64,000 bases of DNA from Lepidostoma basale (GCA_022606425.2 JAHDVF020001051.1:1-64000); one strand, 5' to 3'. Numbered from the stretch's first letter, positions 44,006 to 59,000 are shown. Notes: generated from the letters alone by a model not told the origin. Program-made: numbers and translations.

Positions 44006-47000
44006 GTAAGTTCAATTTACATTAATAATAGTTTAAAATTAAAATTGCGGCGACTATACATCATACGAGTATATAGCGATAATGAATAATCCTTGTTATT
44101 GTAGTGGCGTATAGGGATGGCGAACCTTTTTCGTAAGTGGGTAAAATTTATAAAAAAAAAGCGCTGGCTTGGGTTTTCATATAGATGAAAATCGTGACAC
44201 ATTTTTATTTAAAAGGAAGTCGATGGCGACCTTTTTTTTGATTTTCCGGACTACTGACTGGAAGTTGCTGATGAGCTTAAAAAAAAAGTCGCTGACGAAA
44301 AATATCCCTGAAAAGGACCCAGAATTCATTATCGAATTTCTCCCGCGGGTCACGTAATTTCTCCCGAGGTCTGTCGTTCGCCATCCCTTGTCTAGGGGAT
44401 GGAATGGTCGAGTGTTGGAACCTGAGCAAGTCACGGTCACAATAAATAATTAATTCATGGTCATAATAAACAGTTTTTATTTGTTTTTCAGCTTACTTCA
44501 AACATTATAATGTACAAAAATAAAAATTCTACTGTTACACATGATTTTTTTAGTCTTTATTTCCTCTTTTAATTGAAATTTTATTTTTACCCCTCAATTT
44601 TTATGCTTGACGTCTGAAAAGGTTTAACATATAATTTATTATTATAAAAATTAATGTTCTTATAACAAATGATAAAGAAACATCAATCTGTGACCTGGGG
44701 CCATAATTTAAAGGCTAGGTTTTAAAACTTGTTTTCAAAAGAGATATAAAGTATAATATTTGGCTTTTTTGCAAAATAAAATGTATATAAAAACATGTAA
44801 GTTAATTAAAATTAAAAGGCTTTTTAGTATCTTATGTTAAAATAATTGTAAAATTGTTTATTTCTTTTACTTTTATTATTAAATAATCTTAGGCATTGGA
44901 GGCCCAACCGCTGACGCGGTGACCTGCGGCTTCCAAAGGTATGGTGCTCGCGAACCAATTTTTGAAAATGTTTTAATCTAAGCAACATTCCTTGTGAAAC
45001 AGATTTCTTATGTACTATTTGTAGAATTAATGGTGACGTGTCAATTAAAATCCTGCTTATTATGCGTGTAAATCTTAATCTTATCCTTAAAATGGCGTAA
45101 TAGATGTGGATTACTTAAAAAATAAATGACGCACTGTATTCAAAAAGAATCCGAAACGAATTAAATTTTATATTATTTTTTAAAACCATACAAGACCCAA
45201 GCCATAGCATATCAATTGAAAAAAGTGCAAAATTAGTCAAATTTACTATTTGGTGTTTAAATGTTACTCGTATGTTTCTTCTCCTCCACGTTAAATTCAG
45301 GTGTCTGATTTGGTTTCCTCCACAACAGTCCTGAACTGGCTCCTGACCAATGCCATCCCTCTCCATTCTCCAGGTCTTTCCAGTTTCCTTGGTCAATCAT
45401 TGGTCCTTATGTCGTCGTTCATTGGGGTGACCAAGTTAGGACGCGATAGTGTTGGTGTTTGTAATCATCTGTTCTTTTACCATGCATTTTGATGAGCATT
45501 ATGCTGAGCCCTCCTCCTTTATCCAAGCTTGGGACCGGTAGCAGTTTAGAAAACAATTTCCTCATTCTTCTTTCTGTGTCCTGTCAGGTCTCTCTAACGT
45601 TGACTATCACCCTTTCAGAGTGATGACCCGGGAAAAAATATCCAGAGTGGTATCCCCTTGCATTCTCTGGAGGATTTTCTGTCCGAGTTACCTTCCCTTA
45701 GCTGGATGTATCCAGTTTTATGGCGCTGGAAGCTCGCCATTCGTCCTCTCTCTATCTGCTATGGCACTAAGTAATATGTGCCACATTGCCAGTGAAAATT
45801 ACACAAACTTATTTTTATTTTACCAATGATATATTATATTAGCAGTTTTTTGTATAAAGCGCAAATATCTTATGTCTGATTTAAAGACAAACAACAACAA
45901 CAACAAACCATCACACCATTCCTCCGAAAGGGTTAACAAAGTGAACGGACCGCCACATTTCTCGATCCTGACACGTTTCTAGCTTCTTACATGGCCGACC
46001 TTTAAAATTTGATTAATTTGGTCATGCCAAGCATTCACGACTCCGTACTCCATTCACACCGTTAACATATTCGTTCCTCCATGCGTTCCATATGTCCAAA
46101 CCAACGCAGTGATTCCTTAATAATTTTGTTCATTATACTTTCTTCCGCTCTACATTCCTTCCTTATTTCAGCATTCTGTCGCACATCATTTTACTACACA
46201 TACGTCTAAGGGATCTCATCTCTATCATATTTATTCTGCTCTCATCCTTATTCTGCTAGTTCCATGATCCACTTCCATACATAACGGTTGGTACTAAAAC
46301 TAATTAATACATTTTTGTTTCCAATAACAGTTTTTAAAGCTGTATTTCTTCCTCTAGACACAGATTAATGAGTCTTTATAACCACACTGAATACGCACTC
46401 ATAACCAACAGCTTTTCTACCTTTCATACAGTTTAATGATCTTTCTATCTTATTCAAATTCATTTCTGTCCCATCCATATTGCTATTTGTGCAATTCACA
46501 TTTGGTTGCTTGTTCTCATAGTATCTATTCACTGCCATACCAATCTTTGAAATAACAGAACGAAAACTTGAAATTCAAAAACAATGTAATATCCTTTAAT
46601 ATCCATGAATCGAGTTCCGGACCATTAGAATCAATGTCACTCTTAACCAGTGTGGCTAAATTAATGCGAGTTATAAAATGACATAAAATATAATTAAAAC
46701 TAAGAGAGTCATAAAACAGTCAAGATGGTAACGATATGATTAACATATTGTAGTTATAATGATAGTGATGATACGATCAAGATTATTATAATATTTTTTG
46801 ATTATTTCTTAGGCTCAAAATGCGACAAGGGCTGGGAGGAGAATCCAAGCTGCGGTGAACGATGTGAGAACCCGTATGGTGAACTGGGTGCGGCGGCAAC
46901 TGTCGGGATCTCGTGGGGTGCTGCGTCGGCTGGATCGCTTGGAGCTGGGGGGACGGGGCACGGACAGTACAATCAGTCCGAGGGTACCTTCATTTATTTG

Positions 47001-50000
47001 TTTTTTACTAATTCTCCACTGGGACTTGAACTAATGTTAAATATATGTAGCCTTAATAGTTGAACTAACTAATCTTCGCACTAGTATCGTTGGTAATGAA
47101 AGGGATGACCTTCGTGGCTGAGTGGCTCGAAGACCCCGGCGATGGCAGTGTGATTGTCAGACTGTCTTTGGTTTGGTTTAGAATTCACGTGACAATAACA
47201 TGGCGATAGATTGGCTACCTATCTCATGTCATGAGAATCAATATGATAGCTATATTCTTTACATCCATTTGGCTCGCACTGTAATGATGTAAATAGTGAT
47301 TCAACAAAATAATAATAAAAATAATCTTCTTCTCCGGTCTCAATCTAAAGATTGGTCTGCAGCAAGGCGACACATCTTCTCTTCCACTCAGCGCTTCCTC
47401 GGCAAATCTCTTCGACTCCGCATAAGAGGTGCAGCCCATATCTCGGGAAATCTGGTCTAGGTACTCCTGGCGAGGTCGTCCTCTGCCAATCGATTCCTCG
47501 AACATTCCCTCCAATACATCATGCAGGAAACATTCATGTTGCAACACATGATCAATCCATCTTGCGCGCCTCTCTGCTATGGTGTTCAACATTGCCTATT
47601 CTCTTCAACTCTGCTGAGAACCTTCTCATTTGTAACGTGGTCCCTCCATGAAACATGGGCAATTCGTCGGTAGGTCCACATTTCAAACACCTCCAGCTTT
47701 TTGCGTTCTCTTTCACCCAGGCACCAAGTCTCGCAGCCGTATAGTAAAACATAAGTAATAATAAATAATAATAATTGTAGTACTTCTTGTGTCAATCCTA
47801 AGGATTGGTTTGCAGTCTATTAACATCTTTACTGGTTCTTGGGATAACACAAGGGCTTTTTAATGTGATATTTTTCAGTTGCTTTCCAAATTTTTGTAAA
47901 CAAGAGGTAATTTACCCATTTACAGTACACAATATTTTTTTTTATTGTCACTGTATTTTTTAACTATTGATTCTTATGACATGTGATAGGTAGTTAGTAT
48001 TTCGCCATTTTTATTGTCATGTCAATGGAATGACATGACATTTGATAATGCCTTAGAAGGGCGAAACGTATCATTCCCATAAAATATAATAAAACTGACA
48101 TTTTCATTTGTATAAATTATCAACATTTTTATTTATAGATATTTTATTTGTTTGATTTCTGGCCATGGCAGCGTGATTGTCACACTGTCTTTGGTCTGGT
48201 GTAGAAATCACGTGACAATAAAATGGCGGTAGATTAGCTACGTATCACATCTTGAGAATCAATATGATAGCTATACCCTTTGCATAGATAAGTCTCGCCC
48301 TGTAATGATGTAAAGAGCGATTCAAAATAATAATAATAATAGTATTATTAATGTTTACAAGTTAACCATTATTTTATACTGTAAATGTATTCTTAAATAT
48401 ATTCATGACTGAATGTTTTTTGCACAGGCACCATCTATTTCTCGGTTGAGAAGAAGAGTGATAACGCTAGAAGGACAGGTGTCGAATATACTCCAGTCCA
48501 TAAATAGAGTCAGCTGCACATCCAGCCCGTGCAAGCATGGGGCCACGTGCCTGGAGACCGTCAAGGGTTTCCACTGCATCTGTCCACCTGGCTGGGAGGT
48601 AAACTCTTCCTTCGATACATTTAAATGGTTAATGTTGAAAAAATTATTTATTAAAATACAGCTAGTCTCTCAGCGTTAACACCCACTTTACAATATTCAT
48701 CTAATGGCACCGGGGAACAAGTTTGGGAATTATTTTTGCTATAAAACAAATTGACTTGATTATAATCAAGCATTGACTATGTTACTGTATTGTATTTTTA
48801 CTATTCTGACACATTAAAATACCGAGAAATACCTATAAAATTGTTTTAGAGAATGTTTATTGCAAAATTGTTATTTACAATTAATTGCAGGTTATGTCAA
48901 AGAGCACTGTGATGTGATGATAAATGTGCAAAAATGTACAAAAATGTGCAAAGGAAGAAGTGCATTAATAACCCAAATCCTTTTTGTTACGTTTGTGGAA
49001 GGGTTTGAAAAGAGATAAAAAAGATCCCACAACTGATTCCTGATTTTATTTAAGTAATGTGGTTAGGTTCTTTTCCAAAAATAAAGAGTATTGAATACCT
49101 AAATTTTCATTCCATAATTCGACCTATTGCTCATAGTTAAATGGTACCAATTCCAATGCTGCCTTCATTCCAGATGCGGTAAACGATCATTCTACAGATA
49201 ACAAATACTAGCCACCATCAACTTCTAGTGAGCCTCATAACTCAACGAGAGCTTTTTGATCTTTCCATGGATTTAAATTTAGAAAAAGATCTATCAGAAT
49301 TGATAGGACCGAGATTTTAATACTGCAACTGGAAAATGTTATATTAGTGTTTTCTTTTTGTCCTGTCACACCTCCGTGGTGCATAGGGCCTCAAGGAACC
49401 TTCTCCACCCTACTCTATTGCATGCCTGATGCCTAACATCATCCCAAGTGAGACCTGCTGCTTTAAAGTCGTCCTGCAGGGCTCTTCTCCAGGTGGCTCT
49501 AGGTCTGCCTTGCTTCCTCTATAGGAGACCAGTCTAGTGCGCCTTGAGCGATGCAGGCTGGGTTCCGTCTCAGAGTGTGATATTAGTGTAAGAATTGTAG
49601 AATCGTAGCACTAACCGTTTATTTGTGAACCCGAGCAGGGTGCCCAATGCGATCTGGATGTGGACGAGTGTGTGGTGCTGCAGCAGACCTCGCTTGGGTG
49701 CCAGAACGGAGCAACGTGCGTCAACGCGCCGGGCAGCTATCGGTGCGCTTGCGCTCAGGGTTGGTATGGCGTGCATTGCGCTGTCAGCGCAATGCTGGGC
49801 TGCGCATCGGGCTCTAACGAAGAGATTTGCGGCCATGGGACTTGTGTCCCCCAGAGCAACAACTCCGGCAGGAAATGCATTTGCGACCAGGTGACTAATT
49901 CAACTATTAGATACAAGATAAAAACTTGTTCTCCAACCGTCTTCACCAATAACAAAAAACAGCTTTTTTTCTGGTCCTTTCCTGGTCCGTTCATTCAGTA

Positions 50001-53000
50001 GTCCAGAGTGCGAACTATAGTTCTAATCATCCAACACAGATTTGATATGTCTACAATCCTGCATCCTGCTGATATTCAGACAACAGTCTCAGTCAGATTG
50101 CACTACGCATTCATCCTGGTACTCTTTGTAGATATAGGTAGCTTGATGCTATGGCGCCTTCTCCAAATATGATCCATTTATCTGAGCTGAATATACATTA
50201 TTTCTAGAACTTTTTTCTTCAAGACTTTGAAACTTCATTCATCTCAATTATTGTTCAGGCATCTGCATATCAATAGGTTAGTCATTTGTAATATCAATAT
50301 ATTTCTTCTGCATTCACCACTCTGTGTTGAGGATTCATTATTGTACAATCTTTATTTTTTTAATTTTGTAACGCAACATTTTTTTGTTAATACAAAAATA
50401 CGAGTATAAATAAAATTAAGACAGAAACTAACATGTTTTTGGACACAGAAGCACTTCATCAGTGTTGTATCTTCATAAATATTTAAATGAATTTAGAAAA
50501 AATAATTATTTAGTAAATATACATGTATACACCAATGAATTTTTATGTTTACAAGAGATGGGCGAGTAAAGAGGGATATTGAAAGAAGGGTTGGGGCAGG
50601 CAACAAAGTGAATGGTGCACTTAAAGTTGTCATCGCAAACACAAACCTATCCAAAAAAGCTGGAATGGCAGTGCACAATGGTTTTCTTCTATCGACCCTT
50701 ATGTATGGAAGCGAAGCATGGAACTGGCAAAAGAAGGATGAAAGTAGAATAAATGCAGTAGAAATGAGATCTCTTAGACGAATGTGTGGATACTCTTTGT
50801 ATGATAGAGTGTCGAATGAAAATATAAGAAGTGAATGCGGTGCAAATTATGGTGTTATGAACAAAATAATGAAAGGATCATTATGATAGTTTGGACATAT
50901 GGAAAGAATGAATGAAGAAATAATGGTAAAAAAATTATATGTTAACGATGTAAATGGAACCAGAAATAGAGGAAGAACGACGTGGCCCGATCAAATAAAT
51001 CAAATATTGAATGTCGGCCATGTGAGGAGTCAGAGAAAACGATGCGCGTGCACGACATGATGTATGAATGTTAAGGAAGCGAGAGAAATATGTCAGGAAA
51101 GAAAAGTGTGGCAGTCCATTATTTCTGCCTACCCCTTCGGAGAGATGGCGTGATGTTAGTTAGTTTTTTTACACCAATGAAGGGCTTCTGTGTCCATGTT
51201 ACATGTTTACATTACATGTTTTATTTTATATCTATATTTATCTTTAACAAATTGTTGTGTTATAAAGTTTAAAAAAAAAAGTATTGTTCAATATAATTTT
51301 TTTTATTTTTGTGAATGTATACTTATACTTGTATACGAATCCTGGATTTTCACCCATGGTGGGTGGTTAATTCAAATTTAATTGTATCTCAATAGAGACG
51401 AAGACGCAAACTGCAAACTGAATATGGATGATCAAGGTGTTTACAGGACTTATGACCTGTCATTGGTTGGGTTAAGCGCACGCTTTATGTAATTACAACA
51501 TTCCCCATTCCACCTTTGTTATTATGATCATGCGTCATAAGTCCTGTAAACACCTTGATCATCCATATTCAGTTTCCAGTTTGCGTCTTCGTCTCTATTG
51601 AGATACAATTAAATTATATTTTTTTTTATTGAGATAAGTGTGAATGAGTTAGAACACTTAGTTATAATTTTTTTAAATTAGATAGTACAACCACTTGCTT
51701 TACTCACAGTTGATTTTTTAAATTGTTATGAAAAGGGTTGGAAAGTCCCGGATGGGGGAACGTCATGCACGGAGGACGTCGATGAATGTAGGGAGAACCG
51801 GCATCCTTGTTCTGTTAACCCGCCCGTGCCGTGTATGAACACCCCTGGGTCATTTACATGCGGAATGTGTCCAAATGGTAAACATACACATATATTATTC
51901 TTATTATATCTGTACCCGAGAGCCACAAAGTCTCAAGTGAATTTATGTCCGAAATGAGTATTTTTGATGGCTTACAAAATTTTTAATTAAATAAAAAATT
52001 ACATATCAAAGGATAACAAATAAATCTTCGTAATATCTGTCTGATTATGTAAACAATTTTATAATATTTTAAATATATTATGTATCACTAAAGAAGGACT
52101 GGTTGTCTGAAACATGTCTATGTAATTTGAATTTATTTAATGTGGGTGTTGTATAAACAAAGTGTATAAAAAAAGAAATAAAGCAATTACAACACAAAGT
52201 ATGGCGAATATAGAAGATAACAATGAAATTCAACGCAGTTGACTTTGATTGTTTTATAAGAGAGAACATGTAGATAATATAATCTATTTAATTTTAAGGT
52301 TACTCGGGAAATGGATTTTCATGCTTTGATATTGACGAATGTCAAAATTTCAATGGTGGGTGCAGCAGCGTCCCGCTTGTTCAATGTACCAACACCTTGG
52401 TAAGTGCAAAGTATTGACTGATAACACATTTTTTCTGTGTTCTCTATCAATTTCTCTCACTCTCAGGAATCATCTGGAAAATTTTACTCTATTGATTCTC
52501 ATGACATGTGAAAGGTAGCTAATCTATCGCCATTTTATTGACACGTGAATTCTACACCAGACCAATGACAGTGTGACAAAATACTGAAAACCCATCTTTT
52601 TCATATTTCATACCCAATTTAAAACTTGCTTATTTTGTTCTGTTATACTTTCTAATCGATTGCGAATATCAATCAGATGCATCGTTCACATTTAGATTTA
52701 AAACACGTCTTAATGCGCCCTTGAGGTGATTACATCACAAAAACGCCGCTTTAAAAGTTAGCATATTATTATTAGTGTGATAATCACAGTCATTGCCGGG
52801 AATTGATCCTGCGACATTCGGAATGGCATTCATAGCTGTTGCCGATAACATGCTATATAATAACAGAATGTATTTACTTAATTATTTTCCTTCATGTAAT
52901 ATTCTTTAAAAGTAAACGTAAGTTATTAACTAATCAATGCCTTTAATGAGACCCTCTCGCATGTCAAATACATTCCAATTTCCGCTAACCCGAGTCCCAC

Positions 53001-56000
53001 TTACTTGTCTGGACTTATAGTGGTCTAAATAGTTCACATTTTATTTATTTATTTAAAATTTTATATTTTGAAAATAATAAAAATACCTGATGGTTCTTGA
53101 TTTTCTCTTTGTTTAAAGTCACGGTTTCGGCTCTCTCCTATACAGGGGCAGTTCAGATAGAACAACTCTCTTATACATAATTTTCCCTTCTCGGTTTTCA
53201 GGGGTTAAATGATGTGACCTTTTTAGCCAGCTCTTTTTTATGTCCAGGTCTCTTATATCCAGGTTCAACTGTATTTTTTATATTATTTAGTCGAATCGAC
53301 ACTGTTTTTGCGAAATGTTATTCCAACAAAATGGCCGTATTTATCAAAGTTGTTTCATAGGAGGATTTAAGCATTGATGTGATGATAGGGATCCCGGATA
53401 TGCGGCGACTGTCCACCAGGCTACACAGGCGATGGGGTCAGCTGCACATTTGTGGGAGTTTGTGCAATCAATAATGGCGGATGCCATCCGCTGGCTCACT
53501 GCATCAGTAATAAAAGTAAGTCCTTTCACAATGACTGCCAAACATTTGAATAAAAGTTAACACACGTTTACTTGGTCAAAATTAAATGCTTGTGGCTATA
53601 TAACAATTCCCGATAGGAAAATATTAATGGATTGCAATAATATCTATAATAATTTAAAACATAAACAAGTTTCATTATTAACATCACATATGGATATATT
53701 GTTTGTGACATAGTCATATATAATTTACAAATTGGTTTGGTTTCAGTAGAATCCTTTTATAATGTCCTTATGTTTGGAAGCGAAGCATAGAATTGGTAAA
53801 GTAAGGGTGAAATGGAATTAATAGAATCTCTCTGAGGAATATATGATAACTCTTGTATGCAGACAAGGCGAAATTGCAATGACAAAAATAATGAAAACGT
53901 CACAAAATAATGAAAGTATTTTTTTGCCTATAGTAAATTTAAATCAAATCAATTTAGTTTTCTCAAAAGATATTATAAACACATATACAGTTTAAGCAAA
54001 CTATTTGAAAACAGGTAAAATAGCAGGAACGCATGAGAGATGATTTGACTTTAGGAAGATTTTCATTATACGCCGGTAGTAAAGACCGTGAAACGCACGA
54101 CCGCGACGCGTTAACAAATCGCTACACCAACTAAGAGCGGTTGGCTATGCACCACCACCCACCGAATTGAGAAAGAGCTGTTAATCCGTCAATCCTTCTA
54201 GTGTCCGGGCCTGGTGAGTTTTCCCGTGTTGAGTCAAATAAAGCCGCAGGCTCCACTCCTGAGAGAAGATACTCTCTAAAGTCAAGTGTATTTGTCTTCT
54301 TTCTTTGGCTTTCACTAATTTGAAAGATGTCGAACTCTGAGATCGTGTCCAGCCAACTGTTTATTTCATAGGTATCATGTTGATTTTATATACTGTAATA
54401 TTTTACAACATTAATAAGTAGCAGTTTTTTAAATCTATACTCTATAGCAAGCAACTCTGGGATGTATATTCAAAAAATACTTTTACAATTATTTTGAGGG
54501 AACTTTTATAGGGATCCTTACATGATGATTTTTGGTTTCTAGTGATCAGCTCGACATACGTTCAATGCGTGTGTAGCGCAGGCAACACAGGCATCGGTTA
54601 TGGGCCGAACGGCTGCAACCCAACCAGCCTGGGGGCCACCACCTCGCTTCCGGACGCCTTCAAAGCCGCCCACTGCCAGCCATCTCCTTGCCTCAATGGC
54701 GGGACCTGTCACGACTTACCAGAAGGATTCCTCTGTCTGTGCAATTCCAGATTCACAGGTAAAGGAATTTTCCCTTTCAATGGTCTGCAGTTCCCTTAAA
54801 TCTTTTGAATACTTATTCAGCGAATAAGATAATACCTCGCATATAATCAGAAACATTGTCAATTTGGCCAAACAAGGTCACAAAAAGTTATATCAAAATC
54901 ATCAGTATGTGTATCATATTTTTAAGAGAATTTATATAACACTATAACAATTGAAGGCTGGTTATTACAAAGATACTAAGTGATTTAAACATAGAAAAGA
55001 GAAAAAGCTGTTTATTGTTACATATATCTTGTACGGAGGAAGATGTAGCCAGCAGCCTCAACAAGGCAAGGGGAGCTTTCGCTGTGCTTCGCCCTGTATG
55101 GCGTTTTGGTATCTTTTTGAGAAAGCTCAAGCTCAAAATATTCAGAAGTAGGGTTAAGAGCATACAGTGTACGGATGTGAGACTTGGAAATCTACCGCAG
55201 ACGTTATTGGAAAACTCCAGGTGTTTATAAATAGGTGCCTTCGCTCAATATTCAAGATCTATTGGCCCCAAAAAGTGTCAAATGCTGTTCTCTGGACCAT
55301 GGCAGGCGAGAAACCAATAAGAGAACAAGTCGCTAAACACAAATGGCAGTGGATTGGTCACACTTTGAGAAGGAACCTAGCCTGCATCACTCAGGGTGCA
55401 CTAGACGGTCCTCTATGGGGGGAAAGAGGAAGCGAGGCAGACCTAGAGCCACCTGGAGAAGAGCCCTACAGGACGAGGTTAAAGCAGCAGGCCTCACAGT
55501 TGGGTGGAGAAGGTTCCTTGAGACCCTATGCACCACGGAGATGTGACAGGACAAAAAGAAGAAAGATATTTTGTAACACGGGTGGCATCGTTAGGGTGAA
55601 TTTTGAACTAATATATATTATTCAATCACTTTGTTACTTTGCACAGTTATTGGACTTGGTATTTAACACCAATTGTAATTCTCCCCCCAATTTATATATG
55701 ATATTCCTCAATACACCCAATACTCGCGATACGATCGCTCCCACAATAAGTGACAGTTAATTGTTAATTATATTATTTATTTCGAAAATGAGTGATTCCG
55801 TCAATATGCTCTGTGAGATAAAATCACTCCACTTAAAAGTGGACTTAATTAACTCCGCAGTGGCCATACTGATACAAAAAATGAGTGAATGTGTATGTGG
55901 AGGACGGATGAATGGCTTGCCCTCAGCCGAGGATCCACCGAGCAATCAAGTTGCATCTCTTCTGTCCGTCTCCGCTCCGCCTACTGCTGTAACAGTATCT

Positions 56001-59000
56001 CCCACTTGCCCAGCGCCCCCTGTGGCGTCTGTCATCGCTCCTGGTCGCACTCGGGCTCCTGCTGTGGTCCCGGTCCCTGCTCCTAGGCTGTACTCGACTG
56101 CAGCAGCGGTTGGCCAACCGAGAAGAATGATGACGAGGTCCCTTACGGCTGGTGTGCTGAGAGGGACGGGGGACATATCTACTACCATTGTGTCTGCCGG
56201 TTCCAGTAAGCGGAAGGCCAACTCCCAGCGCTCCTCTCCAGAAACGTGCCCTTCTGAGCCCAACCAGGACCAGCCATCGGAGACCCTGGAATCCACGGAA
56301 ACAGCCTCGACACCTGCGACTGTGGCGGAAGATTGGAAAGTGGCGAAGGGAACCCGCAGAGGTCGTGTGGTGCGCGGTAAACTTCGCAGTGATGACGTTT
56401 CAGTAAACAAAAAAATGACATTTTATCACCTCTACCCCCTGCACAAGGATACCACAGCAGATGACCTTATCAAATACCTTACCTCGATTGTCAGTACGGC
56501 CGCATTCAAGGTCTTCAAAATCAAGTCGAGGGGAGATTATGCCTCGTTCAAATTGGGTATACCTTCAGAAATTGTTGGTGAAGTTTTAAAGCCCTGTCAT
56601 TGGCCACGTCATTCATATGTTAAGGAATGGGATAATAGGGTGGTAACTCCGCACTTGCCTAAAGTCAAATGACTAGACACAAGCGAGGCCAGTATTGTTC
56701 CCCCTGTTTCTTGTTCCTCTTCATTAAAATGTTTTTATCAGAACGCACGAGGGTTAAATACCAAATGCACCGAGTTTTACAATGAGGTAGCAGGATGTGA
56801 TTTTGATATAATATGTTTGACCGAGACGTGGCTTAGTGATAGCGTTTTGAGCTCGGAACTATTCACGTCGGATTTTATTGTGTTTAGGAGAGATCGCGCG
56901 TCCTCTTGTAGTGCTCACAGGCAGGGTGGGGGGTGTTTGTTGGCCGTGAGACACGGACAATCTATGGATATCCAGAGATTTTCTATGTTGGAAACGGTCA
57001 ATGGAAACGGTTGGAAACGGTCAACGGTTGGAATCTTTGGCTTAAGCTCACATATAGAGGTACGATAGTTTACATATGCGTAATATATTTTCCTCCTCAG
57101 AGTTCTTTAGAGTCTTATAGATTATTTTTTAATAAGATTCTTTGTAATCTGCTAATAATTGGGGATAAGCGTGTCATTTTACTGGGCGATTTTAATTTGT
57201 ACTCGGCACAGAGCAGGGATGTCGATGAGGAGATCTCTTTTATGTGTTCGGTGCTGGGACTCGTCCAGTGCAATGGCATTCTGAATACCAAACAAAGAAT
57301 ACTTGATTTAATATTTTCGACAGTTCCGGTATCCGTTTCTCGAGACGAATCTCCCCTCACGAAAGAGGACTCTTACCATCCTGCATTAAATTTTGACTTG
57401 ATTATAGAGACTTCAAGACCACATTCTAGGGTCCCTACTGCGGACACGGTATCGTGGAGGGGCTGGAATTTTTCCAATGGTGATTTCAGTTTCCTCTATG
57501 ATGCACTTTTTCAGGCAAACTGGGATCAACTTCGCTCTATAACAGACGTGAATGAGGCCGTACAAGTTTTTTATGACATTGTATATTCTTGTTTTGATGA
57601 TTGCTTCCCTAGGAAACCCCCGGCTACCACTAATAGACGATATCCGAGGTGGTTCACTCGAGATATTATCAGTGACATCAGAATGAAACATAGTTACCAC
57701 AAAAAGTGGAAGTCTTCTGGTAATTCATATTACTACACTCTCTTTAGTAGTCTTCGAGCTACGGTAAAATGTAAAATGAGATCTTCTTTCAAATCATATA
57801 TATCCAACATTGGAGCCGATATTTTGAGAAATCCCAATGATTTTTGGAAATATATAGACTCCAAACGCCATGATGGTGGTGTTATTGATACAATGACGTG
57901 GCAAGGTCAAGAGGTTCACAATAGAGAAGTTGTGAATGCATTCGCTGAACATTTTAAATCTGTGTTCAGTACTCCATCAAATGAGGCAGTCCATGCTGAT
58001 TCGCAGAATACGACTCAGGGCGCTCAAGATATTTCCATAGATTTTTTCAGTGAATGTGAAGTCTTCAAGGCTATTAATCAACTCAAAAACACGAATTCAT
58101 TAGGTCCAGATTTTGTTCCAACCTTTATATTAAAAGGTTGCAACCACATTTTCAAAAACCACTGTCCATTATATTTAATCGATCGCTACAAACGGGTGTC
58201 TTTCCGGAACTTTGGAAGATTTCTAAAATCTCTCCAGTTTTCAAGAAAGGCACAAAATCATGTGTTGAAAATTATCGACCAGTAGCAATTTTATCTACAC
58301 CTGCGAAGGTATTTGAGGCGTTAATACATCATTTTATTAACCCAAAGATAGAACCATTCATAATTAATGAACAGCATGGATTCAGATCAGGGCGTTCAAC
58401 CATTACAAATTTGATGGTATTTACGAACTTTGTCACTAAGTGCCTTGATAAAGGTGCACAAGTCGACTGCTCGTATAGCGATTTTTCAAAAGCGTTTGAT
58501 AAGGTGGACCACCAACTTTTGCTTCGAAAGCTTCAAAGGATTGGCTTTAGTGACAATCTGCTCAAGCTTTTCTCTAGCTATCTAACATCTCGAAAACAAT
58601 ATGTGTCATATGGACTTTTTCAGTCTTCAGCCTTTCACACCTCATCAGGGGTGCCACAAGGGTCCAATTTAGGACCATTGCTTTTCACAATATTCATAAA
58701 TGATATTTCTAACGAAATAAAGTTTTCAAATTTTTTATTATTTGCTGATGACATAAAAGTTTTCTCTGAAATAGAGAATCCCTCAGATTGCTTGAAGCTT
58801 CAGTGTGACATTCAGAGCATAACCCAATGGAGTAAACGTAACAAATTATTCTTCAACGTCTCCAAGTGCTTTGTTATGTCATACACACGGGCATCGAAAA
58901 CATTATACTTTCGCTATCTTATGGATGGGGTACAGCTTGAAAGAGCTTCTACATCCAGAGATCTCGGTGTTCTGTTCGATGCTCAATTATCGTTCAATCT

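Noticed and set aside
53130..53275. Possible second pogo-type MITE (ends CCAGGTTCAACTGTA)
   Set aside because: The right end looks like a terminal repeat, but no matching left end or TA pair was found.
54050..54310. Possible solo LTR
   Set aside because: GC-richer patch with AATAAA, but no TG...CA ends or flanking duplication could be defined.
55946..56421. Minus-strand open frames of up to 154 residues
   Set aside because: Antisense shadows of the intact LINE ORF1.
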